DNA of 34,579 nt from Chitinophaga pinensis. GTDB taxonomy: Bacteria > Bacteroidota > Bacteroidia > AKYH767-A > OLB10. The number at the start of each line of letters is the position of its first letter. Within the stretch, counting starts at the first letter, position 1. The notes under the pieces were generated by a model. It searched no databases and was not told where the DNA came from. It worked only from the letters and a program-made list of their open reading frames with translations. This document shows positions 26,645 through 34,579 of the stretch, in pieces. The stretch spans positions 1-34,579 of the forward strand of contig CALQOD010000024.1 in the NCBI GenBank assembly GCA_943332105.1. Direction: 5' to 3'. Position numbers and translations under genes: made by a program.

Positions 26645-26645
26645 A

Positions 26646-27116
26646 CTATTGATGATGATAAGGCTCGTTTTTCAAAATTGTCATAGCCCGATACAACTGC
26701 TCGGTAAAAAACAATCTTGCCATCTGATGAGTTAATGTCATTTTTGAAAGTGATATTGACTCACTCGACCGCTCTTTTAAATCTGGATGAAATCCGAATG
26801 CCCCTCCAACAATAAACACGATATCGCTATTCACAGAAACAAACTTTTTATTCATCCATTCAGCAAACTTAATTGAACTAAACTCTTTCCCCCCTTCGTC
26901 TAGCAACACAATATAATCAGACTTTTTCAGCACCTGATTCACCTTTTTATATTCTTCGGCTAACATAGCATCTTTCGTTTTCAGCTTCTGCAAATTGACC
27001 TCTAATTCAATATGCTCAAAAGGAATATAATTCGACAAACGCTTACTGTATTCAGTCAACCCACTTTGAATCCAGGCAGCATTTGTTTTGTGAATTGAAA
27101 TCAATTTAACCTTCAT
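26646..27116 (-). CDS. rlmH: 23S rRNA (pseudouridine1915-N3)-methyltransferase RlmH
   Basis: A 156-aa SPOUT-class methyltransferase that methylates pseudouridine 1915 of 23S rRNA in helix 69 (the pseudouridine itself is made by RluD, also in this window). SPOUT knot motifs: FIVGGAFGF (101-109), SLSKMTLTHQMARL (122-135) and the C-terminal EPYHHQ. ATG at 27116 is chosen because it gives the family's normal length (about 155-157) and starts at MKVKLISI. An ORF reaching 27179 would add 21 unconserved residues. It is the first of the housekeeping genes beside the glycan locus. Confidence 0.95.
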   Translation of the reverse strand: MKVKLISIHKTNAAWIQSGLTEYSKRLSNYIPFEHIELEVNLQKLKTKDAMLAEEYKKVNQVLKKSDYIVLLDEGGKEFSSIKFAEWMNKKFVSVNSDIVFIVGGAFGFHPDLKERSSESISLSKMTLTHQMARLFFTEQLYRAMTILKNEPYHHQ

Positions 27117-27194
27117 AATTTTTTTTGTTGAAAACATCCTGCTTTCAGTTTGGAAAAATACAAAAAATGCAATTATCATTGTAGCAGCTTAATT

Positions 27195-27221
27195 AAGCCA
27201 TGATAATATTTCTAATGGCTT
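27195..27221. other. Inverted repeat between rlmH and the DUF4783 gene
   Basis: AAGCCAT (27195-27201) and ATGGCTT (27215-27221) are perfect complements around a 13-nt A/T loop and are followed by ATTTTTGG. It lies between two divergent genes, so a simple terminator would be unexpected. It could be an operator-like palindrome or a leader hairpin of the DUF4783 gene 32 nt downstream. Confidence 0.35.
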
Positions 27222-27253
27222 GATTTTTGGGAGCAAAAAACTAAAACTCACTT

Positions 27254-27643
27254 ATGAAAAAATTGATTTTGTTTTTAATAATTTCTCCCCTTTTATTTTT
27301 ATCCGCAACTTCTGTTTTAGACCCTTACGAAGACATCGCCAATGCAATTCGTTCGGGAGACGCAAAATCAGTTTCCAAATATTTTTCCAGTTCAGTAGAT
27401 TTAACAATAATTAGTCGGGAGGACGTTTATAGCAAAGCTCAAGCAGAGCAAATCTTAAAAGACTTTTTCAACAAAAATACACCTCGCAGTTTTTCAATTA
27501 TTCACCGCGGTGAATCAAAAGACGGATCCAAATATGCTATAGGAAACCTAACTACCTCCAACGGAAATTACAGAACTTACTATTACTTTAAAGTCGTCGG
27601 TGGCAATATAAACATACAGGAACTGCGCTTTATGAAGGAATAA
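27254..27643 (+). CDS. DUF4783 family exported protein
   Basis: A 129-aa protein with a signal peptide (MKKLILFLIISPLLFLSATS) and a small NTF2-like alpha+beta domain. It matches my knowledge of DUF4783: DPYEDIANAIRSGDAKSVSKYF near the N-terminus and a late YYYFKVVGG strand. No Cys follows the signal, so it is probably soluble periplasmic rather than a lipoprotein. The family is largely restricted to Bacteroidota and has no known function. It is followed by a strong terminator, so it is likely a monocistronic transcript, with nadC just downstream. Confidence 0.85.
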   Translation: MKKLILFLIISPLLFLSATSVLDPYEDIANAIRSGDAKSVSKYFSSSVDLTIISREDVYSKAQAEQILKDFFNKNTPRSFSIIHRGESKDGSKYAIGNLTTSNGNYRTYYYFKVVGGNINIQELRFMKE

Positions 27644-27649
27644 AACACG

Positions 27650-27680
27650 AAGGTTGCTTAAATAGCAACCTTTTTTATTT
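27650..27680 (+). terminator. Rho-independent terminator after the DUF4783 gene
   Basis: AAGGTTGCT (27650-27658) pairs perfectly with AGCAACCTT (27664-27672) around a 5-nt loop, a 9-bp stem followed by TTTTATTT. It starts 6 nt after the DUF4783 stop codon. It is the only convincing intrinsic terminator I find in the window, and it separates DUF4783 from nadC, which then needs its own promoter. Confidence 0.85.
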
Positions 27681-27703
27681 ACTTTGTACTTTATTTCCTT
27701 CAA

Positions 27704-28537
27704 ATGGACATTACAAGTTTTATTAAACAGTCGTTACAAGAAGATATTGAACAAGGAGATTATACTACGCTCTCAACTATCAATAAAGATCAGCAAGGCA
27801 AAGCTAAGTTGCTTGTTAAAGAAAATGGCGTTCTAGCAGGTATTGACCTTGCCAAACTTATTTTTCAGGAGGTTGATTCAACCTTAAATTTCCAACAATT
27901 ACTAAATGACAGTGATGAAATTAAAAAAGGGGATATTGCATTCATAGTTGAAGGCAAAACACAAAGTATACTGATTGCTGAAAGGCTTGTTTTAAATTGC
28001 ATGCAGCGAATGAGTGGTATTGCTACAATAACTAGCGAGTTATCATTATTACTTAAACCTTATGGGATTAAAATTCTAGATACACGGAAAACAACTCCGC
28101 TTAATCGACTAATTGAAAAATGGGCAGTACGCATTGGTGGTGGCCTCAATCATCGATTTGGTTTATATGATATGATTTTAATTAAAGACAATCATGTTGA
28201 TAGTGCTGGAGGCATAAAAAATGCACTAATTAAAGCACAACAATTTTTACAGAAAAACAAAATGACTATTCCAATCGAAATTGAGACTCGCAACTATAAC
28301 GAAATTATTGAAGCATTAAGTACAGGAATTCCTGACCGAATTATGTTAGATAATTTTGATCCGAATGCAATTAAAGAAGCAGTAAAAATAATTAATGGGC
28401 AATGTGAAATTGAAATTTCAGGAGGTATTACAAAAGAAAATATTTTGCACTATGCAATTAAGGGAGTTGATTTCATTTCAATGGGAGTATTAACGCATTC
28501 AGTAAAAAGCTTAGATTTAAGTTTAAAAATCAACTGA
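27704..28537 (+). CDS. nadC: Nicotinate-nucleotide pyrophosphorylase (carboxylating)
   Basis: A 277-aa quinolinate phosphoribosyltransferase, which converts quinolinate and PRPP to nicotinate mononucleotide, CO2 and PPi in de novo NAD synthesis. Motifs: LDTRKTTP (125-132), GGGLNHRFGLYDMILIKDNH (145-164) including substrate-binding Arg, His and Lys, then IEIETRN, IMLDNF and EISGGI in the C-terminal alpha/beta barrel. Length and motifs are those of a complete enzyme. nadA and nadB are not in the window. The stop overlaps the next ATG (TGATG), so the YihY protein is translationally coupled. Confidence 0.97.
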   Translation: MDITSFIKQSLQEDIEQGDYTTLSTINKDQQGKAKLLVKENGVLAGIDLAKLIFQEVDSTLNFQQLLNDSDEIKKGDIAFIVEGKTQSILIAERLVLNCMQRMSGIATITSELSLLLKPYGIKILDTRKTTPLNRLIEKWAVRIGGGLNHRFGLYDMILIKDNHVDSAGGIKNALIKAQQFLQKNKMTIPIEIETRNYNEIIEALSTGIPDRIMLDNFDPNAIKEAVKIINGQCEIEISGGITKENILHYAIKGVDFISMGVLTHSVKSLDLSLKIN

Positions 28538-29484
28538 TGTTAAAAAAAATAAAAAATATAATTATTAACTCAATACCTGCTATTTTAATTGTAAATTTTT
28601 CAAAGCAATTAAAGATTCCAGGATTTGAAGGAATACCATTGTATAATGTGGCTAGCTTTTTTATTCAAAGGATTAAAGTAGGAGAGCTTCAAACTAGAGC
28701 GCGCTCTTTAGCATTTAGTTTTCTTTTAGCTCTTTTCCCTTCAATTATTTTTCTTTTTACACTTATTCCCTATATACCTATTGATGATTTTCAAAATAAA
28801 TTACTTTCTTTGATTGGCACTTTATTGCCAGGAAATACCTACGAAGCAGCATACAATACTATTGAAGATATTGTACGGCATCAGCACAGTGGATTACTTT
28901 CATTTGGTTTCTTTTTCGCTTTGTTTGTATCTACAGATGGAATAATGGCGTTGATGAAATGGTTTAACAGAAGTTATCATGGGAAAGATAATCGTCCAGT
29001 TTGGAAGCAACGTTTTCTATCTATAGGTATCACATTACTTCTTGCTACATTAGTAATTGTTGCCATTGTTTTAATAATCATCAGTGAACTAATTTACTAC
29101 TATATCACTAGTAAAGAATTATTATTAGAAAACATCTTTCACCTTTTACTGCTGCAAGTAGGCAAATGGATCATACTGGTCACATTGTGCTTTACAGCCA
29201 TCTCTATCCTCTATTTTTTTGGTCCATCAAAACGAGAAAAAATAAAGTTCGTAACAGCAGGATCATCATTAGCTACATTTCTTTTAATTGTAACTTCTTT
29301 AGGATTTAATTATTTCGTTACCAACTTTGGTAGTTATAACAAAGTGTACGGATCCATCGGAACGCTGATGATTATCCTTATCTGGCTTTACATCAACTCA
29401 CTTGTGATGCTGATAGGATATGAATTAAATGTAGCAATTAGAAAAGCGAAAGACAAAGGGACTACTCCGCTTCCCATTCAGTAG
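28537..29484 (+). CDS. yihY: YihY/BrkB family inner-membrane protein
   Basis: A 315-aa membrane protein with six predicted helices. RSLAFSFLLALFPSIIF (57-73) and the late signature SYNKVYGSIGTLMIILIWLY (266-285) with YELN (295-298) define the YihY/BrkB family (formerly mis-annotated as ribonuclease BN). The molecular role is unsettled. It shares one nucleotide with nadC. Its last 23 nt overlap, on the opposite strand, the 3' end of the giant PKD gene. Its final residues (KGTTPLPIQ) lie within this overlap and may not be native to the family's usual C-terminus. Confidence 0.92.
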   Translation: MLKKIKNIIINSIPAILIVNFSKQLKIPGFEGIPLYNVASFFIQRIKVGELQTRARSLAFSFLLALFPSIIFLFTLIPYIPIDDFQNKLLSLIGTLLPGNTYEAAYNTIEDIVRHQHSGLLSFGFFFALFVSTDGIMALMKWFNRSYHGKDNRPVWKQRFLSIGITLLLATLVIVAIVLIIISELIYYYITSKELLLENIFHLLLLQVGKWIILVTLCFTAISILYFFGPSKREKIKFVTAGSSLATFLLIVTSLGFNYFVTNFGSYNKVYGSIGTLMIILIWLYINSLVMLIGYELNVAIRKAKDKGTTPLPIQ

Positions 29485-32400
29485 TACTTCCAGTAACAAC
29501 TTTTATTTGTTCCCAGGCGCCATTACTATTTAACTTTTCAATAACGTATTTTTCAACACCTGAATCCCAATCAGTGTATTTTGTCCATTTAAGAATATTT
29601 GTAATTTCACTTTCATACACATCCAACAAAATAGAAGAACCAATTCGTCCTTGCAAAGTAGACATATTACATGTATTGACAATTTCTACTTTGTAGAAAT
29701 AATTTTGCGCATCCACATTCACATTATTATCATCATAATATGATGCCTGCGATGGTACGGTTGCGATCAAATTATAATTTACTTGATCAACAGACCTATA
29801 AATATTATAACTCGTGATCAGATCAGAACGATATGAAGGTGGTTTCCATTCTGTCAGTGTATAACTATCGTTAATAACAGTAGTTCGTGTAATATCAACA
29901 AACTGTTTATCCAAATCGCTTGTTGTTATTGCCATAGCGGTATCACTCCACGAATCGAAACGAGCATCACCACATATTGAAACTGCTTTTATCTGATAAG
30001 TATATTCGCCTTCACAATATGCAGTTGTATCCTGATAATTATTGATTGATTTAGGAACAGAAGTTAAATACACTAACGAAGAATTGATATTGTCTTTTCT
30101 GTAAAGTTCATAATGTGAGAAGTCACATCCAAGATAATGATTCCAACTTATATCATTTTTCATAAATCCGCCAACAACACTAACTTCAATTGTTTTGTGA
30201 GCTATTAAATTTTCCAACGACTGAAATCCTCCACAATAGTCATGCGCCTGCACTTTGTAAGTATATGCATTATTCAAGGTATTTAATCCAGAATCTACAT
30301 AGGCCATAAATGCACTTGTTTGTTGATAGATAGTTGCAATTGAATCATATCCGTTAGTAGTTAAATTAAGTCGGTAGATAATATATTTTGTAATATCTGG
30401 CTCATTACTAACTGGCCATGATATTTTAACTCTTGAATTGTCCAATACCGTCACATAACTAATTGATGTTGGAAGAGGCAATGCCCGGTCATAAACTACT
30501 ATTGGGCTAGCCATATAGAATGTATCCTGACACCCACCTTGATTAATTACAACTAGATAAGGTGTAAAATTTCCACTGTTTAAATAAGTATATAAAGGAC
30601 TATTTTGTAATGAAGAATCCTGATTACCAAAATTCCAGTAATAAGCAGCATTAGTTAAGTTCGATGATGTATTATTAAATTGTATAGGCAATGGGTTACA
30701 TCCTATTTGAGTACTTGATGTAAACGTTGCGGTTGGTGTTTGGTATACATTAATTGTATCTGGATAAATTAATGAATCGACACAACCACCATTATTATAT
30801 GCAATGAGTTTAATTAAATACTGACCTGCATTTTGGTAGGTATATATAGGATGCGTACCTGTGACTTTTGATCCATCACCCATATCCCAAACCAAACTAT
30901 CAGCAATAGTATTATTGTCATTAATAGATAATGTAAATGGCGAACATCCCGATGTAGCAGATACCGTATAATCCAATACAGGTTTCTCACCAACTATTAT
31001 CGGATCAGGATAAGAATATATTGTTGAACATCCTGTTGAATCATAAGCATAAAGCGAAGCAGTAAAATTGCCTTGATTAGAATAGCTATGCGTTACACTT
31101 GCAGAAGAATCAGTAGATCCATCACCAAAACTCCAGTAGTAACTAATTGCTCCAGTAGATAAATTATTAAATGTAATGTACACAGGTGCACAACCGTTAG
31201 TTGAACTAACACTAAAATCAGGAATAGCACCTCGAATATTAATCATATCAGTTTTTGTGATAGTATCGGTACAACCAAATATATTTTGCGTTACTAACCT
31301 AACTGTATAGATACCTGGAGTCGTATAAACGTGATTAGGGTTTTGATTAGACGAGGTACTGCCATCTCCAAAGTCCCACTCCCATACAGCTACATTAGTC
31401 GACATATCATTAAACTCAACCAAAAATGGCAAACAACCGTCAGAAGTATCTGCGATAAAATCAGCATTTGATTGCCCTACTACAATTAATGAGTCCATAT
31501 GAATTGTACTAAAGCATCCTTCAGCAGCTTCAACAGTTAATTCAACATCATAACTTCCGTTAGCGGTATATGTATGTGTAGGATTAGCATCGGTTGAAGA
31601 TGAACCATCACCAAAATTCCATAACCAAGAAATCGGGTTTATTGAAGAATCAGCGAATGCAACAGTAACAGGATTACAATTTCCAGTTGAAGTAAATCCA
31701 AGAGCCGCATTCGTTAATTCAATATTATTTTTTGTAGTATCTTTTTGACAACCATTTACGTCTTTAATAATTAATGTGACTGGATTAATAGGGACAGAAG
31801 TGTAAATATGAATTGGATTCTGGACAGTATCTGTTGCACCATCACCAAAATCCCAATACCATTTAGCTGCATCAACACTCAGATCCTGAAATGTTGAAGT
31901 AATTGGCAAACAAACCGATGATTGAGTATATGTAAAGTTAGCAGAAGGCCGACTTACATAAATTGCATTTGGAATTACCAACGTATCTGAACATATGTTC
32001 TCATATGCAATCAATGTGATATCATAATAACCAGGAGTACTATAAGATTTATATGGAACAACATTGGAAGAATTAGAACCATCACCAAATTTCCATAGCC
32101 ATGAAGAGTAATTAGTACTGTTATTATTTATATAAGCAACAACAGTAGTACAATTCGTTGTAGTTGTAAAATTAAAATTAGCTTTAGGATTAAAGACTTC
32201 TATTTGATATGCTAAATTAAAAGTATCAATACAGCCGTTGATATCAGTTACAATTAATATTACCTGATAAACTCCAGCATCCTGGTAAGCATGGACAGGA
32301 TGTTTTACTATTGATGTATTACCATCTCCGAAGATCCAGAAATAATTTTGATAATTAATAACACCGGCATTAAATACAATATCAGAATTAGCACATGCCC

Positions 32401-34579
32401 TTCTAACATTTGAAGAAATTGGAGATGTAGCGTTGACCTGAAAGGATTTAGCAACATATGAATTACACTGATTGGTGTCAGTTATATTCAAACTTATTAA
32501 ATAGGACGCATTGGTTAAAGGGTAGTTATATGTTGCCGAAGATGTATTAAAAATAATTCCATTGCCGAAATTCCACTTGTAAGAATTAGCAGCCTGAATT
32601 GTTGATGTAGTAACAATAACACCATTACAAAGACTTGTTGTATTAATCGCAAAATCAGTAACTGGTTTTACTACATAATAAGGCAGCGGATAAAACATAG
32701 TATCATTTACACCATTTAATCCCGTGATAATCACGCTCGGAATAAAGGCTCCGCTATCAGTATAAGTATGTGAAGGATTTGGATCATTTGATATATGTCC
32801 ATCACCAAAATTCCATAACCAATTTAATCCGGAACTTAATGGAGAATAAAATTGAACATCAAATGGAGAACAATGTACTTCCTTTGGAACAACTACTACT
32901 CCACCACCTCCTAATGAACCTCCATTACTAGATCCATGTCCTAAGGTTGTATTTGGAAAATCTAATGTATAAGTACAGCTATCATTGCCAACTGTTAGTG
33001 TTAATGAAAACGGACCGTTCGAAGTATATAAGTGCGTTGGGTTTTGAATATTAGAAGTATTACCATCACCAAAATCCCATAACCACCAAGTAGCATTACT
33101 TGAATTTGCCTGGAATGCAACATTATATGGAGCAACGGTATCAATACATGTCATTGTAGGATTTGCACCTAAGCCTGTAATATTTACTCCATTACTAATT
33201 GAAATATTTGTCGGACAGCCGTTGGCGGTAGTAGTTGTTAAGCTAACGTTGAAATAGCCTATACCTGGAAAGGTATGTATCGCATGCTGATCGATTGAAT
33301 TTCCACCATCGCTAAACGACCAATTCCATGCAACTGCATTATGACTGGTATCTGTAAATTGTACTATTAAAGGAGGACATGTACTTACTGTATATGTAAA
33401 ACCAGGATCTGATTTATCAATATAAAATGTTTGAAAATTAGTAATCGTTCTTTCACAGCCACCATTTACTCCCCATGTAGTTAAACTTACAACATAAGTA
33501 CCTGATTCAGAATAAGTATGCTGCGGATTTGAAAGTATTGAAGAAGTTCCATCACCAAAATCCCATAACCATTGCGTTGATGCACTGTTATCGGCAAAGT
33601 TGGCAGAAAATGGTGCACATCCAATTATAGGAGCGGGTGAAATATAATTGACAACGGGAGCATTCACATTTATTGCAATAGGATATATAAGTGTATCAGA
33701 GCATCCTGTTCCGCTATATGCAATTAATTTAGGAATATACAAACCGATATTGTTATATATATGTGTTGGATGCTGAGCCGTGGAAGTTGTTCCATCACCA
33801 AAATCCCAATGCCAAGATGTTGCTGCATTTGAATGGTCAGTGAAATTAACGGTTAAAGGAGGACAACCTGATGTAACATCAGGATTGAAAATTGCTTCAG
33901 GGGCTTCAACAATGATATTCAGATTTAAAGGATGACCCTCTACGCAGCCATTAGCACTAGTGGCTTGAAGTGAAATATGATAAGATCCTTGCGTTGTATA
34001 AGAATAATTAGGTAAAAATTGTGTCGATGTATTGCCATCTCCAAAGTCCCATAAATATGTATTGTTACCTGTAGTGCTATTAGTTAAAATTACATTAAGT
34101 GGTGCGCAGCCGATATAATTACTTATACCAAATTGCACAACCGGACTTGGATATACTGTAATATGATCTAACAAGGCTGAGTTAACACAACCATTATTAT
34201 AATTCACAGTTATAGTTGGAATATAATTACCAGGATTCTGGTAGGTATGATATGAAGCGAAGGTATTGACATTGGCAGATGAATCTCCATGACTCCATTG
34301 GTAAGAGAATTTAGGATTCCATGTGGTGAATAAAGCAATATAGTGAGGATTACAACCAGTAATTGAACCCGAGGTTATCATCGGCTTAGGATTATACTTA
34401 ATATGAATATAATTCTGTTTGGTCACTGTAGCAGGACAGCCATTAGCTGATACCGCAGTCACCGATATTGAAAAATAACCAGTGTCATTATAAACGTGAT
34501 TAGGATTTTGAAGTGTAGATGTAGATCCATCACCAAAATCCCATAACCAGCTTATAACATTATTGGCTGATGCAGTAAA
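29462..34579 (-). CDS. Giant PKD/fibronectin-III surface protein, N-terminus outside window
   Basis: At least 1705 residues. The frame stays open to the right edge, where 39 more codons before a GTG at 34462 still encode a PKD module (WLWDFGDG), so the gene is partial at its 5' end. In protein order there are 17 PKD-like modules of about 80-90 residues, most with a W-x-FGDG core, H-x-Y and a closing Gly-Cys. After them come three fibronectin-III-like modules (about nt 29600-30480) and a fourth that breaks off after TGSTTEWEAE. A glycine-rich linker (GGSLGGGG, near nt 32910) interrupts the array. Such proteins in Bacteroidota normally end in a T9SS or gliding-type C-terminal domain. None is present here. 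The stop lies inside the antisense 3' end of yihY. It is likely a large adhesin or filament-type surface protein, possibly a truncated allele. Confidence 0.88.
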   Translation of the reverse strand, partial: FTASANNVISWLWDFGDGSTSTLQNPNHVYNDTGYFSISVTAVSANGCPATVTKQNYIHIKYNPKPMITSGSITGCNPHYIALFTTWNPKFSYQWSHGDSSANVNTFASYHTYQNPGNYIPTITVNYNNGCVNSALLDHITVYPSPVVQFGISNYIGCAPLNVILTNSTTGNNTYLWDFGDGNTSTQFLPNYSYTTQGSYHISLQATSANGCVEGHPLNLNIIVEAPEAIFNPDVTSGCPPLTVNFTDHSNAATSWHWDFGDGTTSTAQHPTHIYNNIGLYIPKLIAYSGTGCSDTLIYPIAINVNAPVVNYISPAPIIGCAPFSANFADNSASTQWLWDFGDGTSSILSNPQHTYSESGTYVVSLTTWGVNGGCERTITNFQTFYIDKSDPGFTYTVSTCPPLIVQFTDTSHNAVAWNWSFSDGGNSIDQHAIHTFPGIGYFNVSLTTTTANGCPTNISISNGVNITGLGANPTMTCIDTVAPYNVAFQANSSNATWWLWDFGDGNTSNIQNPTHLYTSNGPFSLTLTVGNDSCTYTLDFPNTTLGHGSSNGGSLGGGGVVVVPKEVHCSPFDVQFYSPLSSGLNWLWNFGDGHISNDPNPSHTYTDSGAFIPSVIITGLNGVNDTMFYPLPYYVVKPVTDFAINTTSLCNGVIVTTSTIQAANSYKWNFGNGIIFNTSSATYNYPLTNASYLISLNITDTNQCNSYVAKSFQVNATSPISSNVRRACANSDIVFNAGVINYQNYFWIFGDGNTSIVKHPVHAYQDAGVYQVILIVTDINGCIDTFNLAYQIEVFNPKANFNFTTTTNCTTVVAYINNNSTNYSSWLWKFGDGSNSSNVVPYKSYSTPGYYDITLIAYENICSDTLVIPNAIYVSRPSANFTYTQSSVCLPITSTFQDLSVDAAKWYWDFGDGATDTVQNPIHIYTSVPINPVTLIIKDVNGCQKDTTKNNIELTNAALGFTSTGNCNPVTVAFADSSINPISWLWNFGDGSSSTDANPTHTYTANGSYDVELTVEAAEGCFSTIHMDSLIVVGQSNADFIADTSDGCLPFLVEFNDMSTNVAVWEWDFGDGSTSSNQNPNHVYTTPGIYTVRLVTQNIFGCTDTITKTDMINIRGAIPDFSVSSTNGCAPVYITFNNLSTGAISYYWSFGDGSTDSSASVTHSYSNQGNFTASLYAYDSTGCSTIYSYPDPIIVGEKPVLDYTVSATSGCSPFTLSINDNNTIADSLVWDMGDGSKVTGTHPIYTYQNAGQYLIKLIAYNNGGCVDSLIYPDTINVYQTPTATFTSSTQIGCNPLPIQFNNTSSNLTNAAYYWNFGNQDSSLQNSPLYTYLNSGNFTPYLVVINQGGCQDTFYMASPIVVYDRALPLPTSISYVTVLDNSRVKISWPVSNEPDITKYIIYRLNLTTNGYDSIATIYQQTSAFMAYVDSGLNTLNNAYTYKVQAHDYCGGFQSLENLIAHKTIEVSVVGGFMKNDISWNHYLGCDFSHYELYRKDNINSSLVYLTSVPKSINNYQDTTAYCEGEYTYQIKAVSICGDARFDSWSDTAMAITTSDLDKQFVDITRTTVINDSYTLTEWKPPSYRSDLITSYNIYRSVDQVNYNLIATVPSQASYYDDNNVNVDAQNYFYKVEIVNTCNMSTLQGRIGSSILLDVYESEITNILKWTKYTDWDSGVEKYVIEKLNSNGAWEQIKVVTGSTTEWEAE
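33063..34549. repeat. Three identical 23-bp copies within PKD modules
   Basis: The same 23-bp sequence, encoding WLWDFGDG on the minus strand, occurs exactly at 33063-33085, 33549-33571 and 34527-34549. The spacings (486 and 978 bp) are multiples of three and equal about two and four modules. Other modules carry one- or two-base variants. Recombination between exact copies would delete or duplicate whole modules in frame. Confidence 0.8.

Noticed and set aside
27679-27686. TTACTTTG before nadC as a promoter
   Set aside because: First position mismatched, and the only TTG upstream lies inside the terminator stem at a 22-nt spacing. nadC must have a promoter nearby but I cannot name it.
29600-34579. 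Regular repeats that might suggest a CRISPR array
   Set aside because: The repeats are in-frame PKD module cores within a continuous coding sequence, spaced by about 250 bp, not 30-bp repeat-spacer units.

Overview
The window reads as a chromosomal segment of an uncultured or little-studied member of the Bacteroidota. The DNA is AT-rich. Two proteins end in a type IX secretion (T9SS) type A sorting domain, and two are large PKD-repeat surface proteins. The best promoter matches the Bacteroidota pattern (TTG, 19-nt spacer, TATCTTTG), and no Shine-Dalgarno-led starts are evident. I cannot place it below phylum or class from sequence alone.

Layout. (1) 1-255: non-coding left edge with a strong leftward promoter whose gene lies outside the window. 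(2) 256-7379, all minus strand: rdgB, a double-length D-Ala-D-Ala ligase, a membrane-anchored PASTA protein without a kinase, a T9SS-exported protein and an RluD-type pseudouridine synthase. The last four are tightly packed, so this is probably one operon joining peptidoglycan precursor synthesis, a peptidoglycan-binding-type protein and housekeeping functions. (3) 7410-11474, plus strand: a 1354-aa secreted PKD protein with a T9SS tail. (4) 11476-26644: a surface glycan (O-antigen or exopolysaccharide) locus. An eight-gene minus-strand operon encodes a methyltransferase, a Wzx-type flippase, a hexapeptide acyltransferase, an AsnB-like amidotransferase and four glycosyltransferases. Next come a plus-strand pair (GT-C membrane protein and a second AsnB), a lone minus-strand Wzy-like membrane protein, and a plus-strand GT4. 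No priming phosphoglycosyltransferase or chain-length regulator lies in the window, so the pathway is incomplete here. (5) 26646-29484: the housekeeping block rlmH, DUF4783 protein, nadC and YihY/BrkB family protein. (6) 29462 to the right edge, minus strand: a giant protein with at least 17 PKD modules followed by fibronectin-III-like modules. It is cut by the window at its N-terminus and appears truncated at its C-terminus where it meets yihY.

How the genes work together. The glycosyltransferases, methyltransferase, acyltransferase and the two amidotransferases would build and decorate a repeat unit. The flippase would export it and the Wzy-like protein polymerise it. The Ddl/PASTA operon serves the cell wall beneath, and the T9SS and PKD proteins are cell-surface or secreted products.

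The most unusual features are: the 901-aa tandem Ddl, whose two halves carry different active-site substitutions, including a Tyr-to-Phe change at a position known to control D-Ala versus D-lactate use; the abrupt end of the giant PKD protein inside an incomplete module over the yihY stop; and four convergent gene junctions that all abut or overlap without terminators. I see no mobile element, CRISPR array, tRNA or rRNA.
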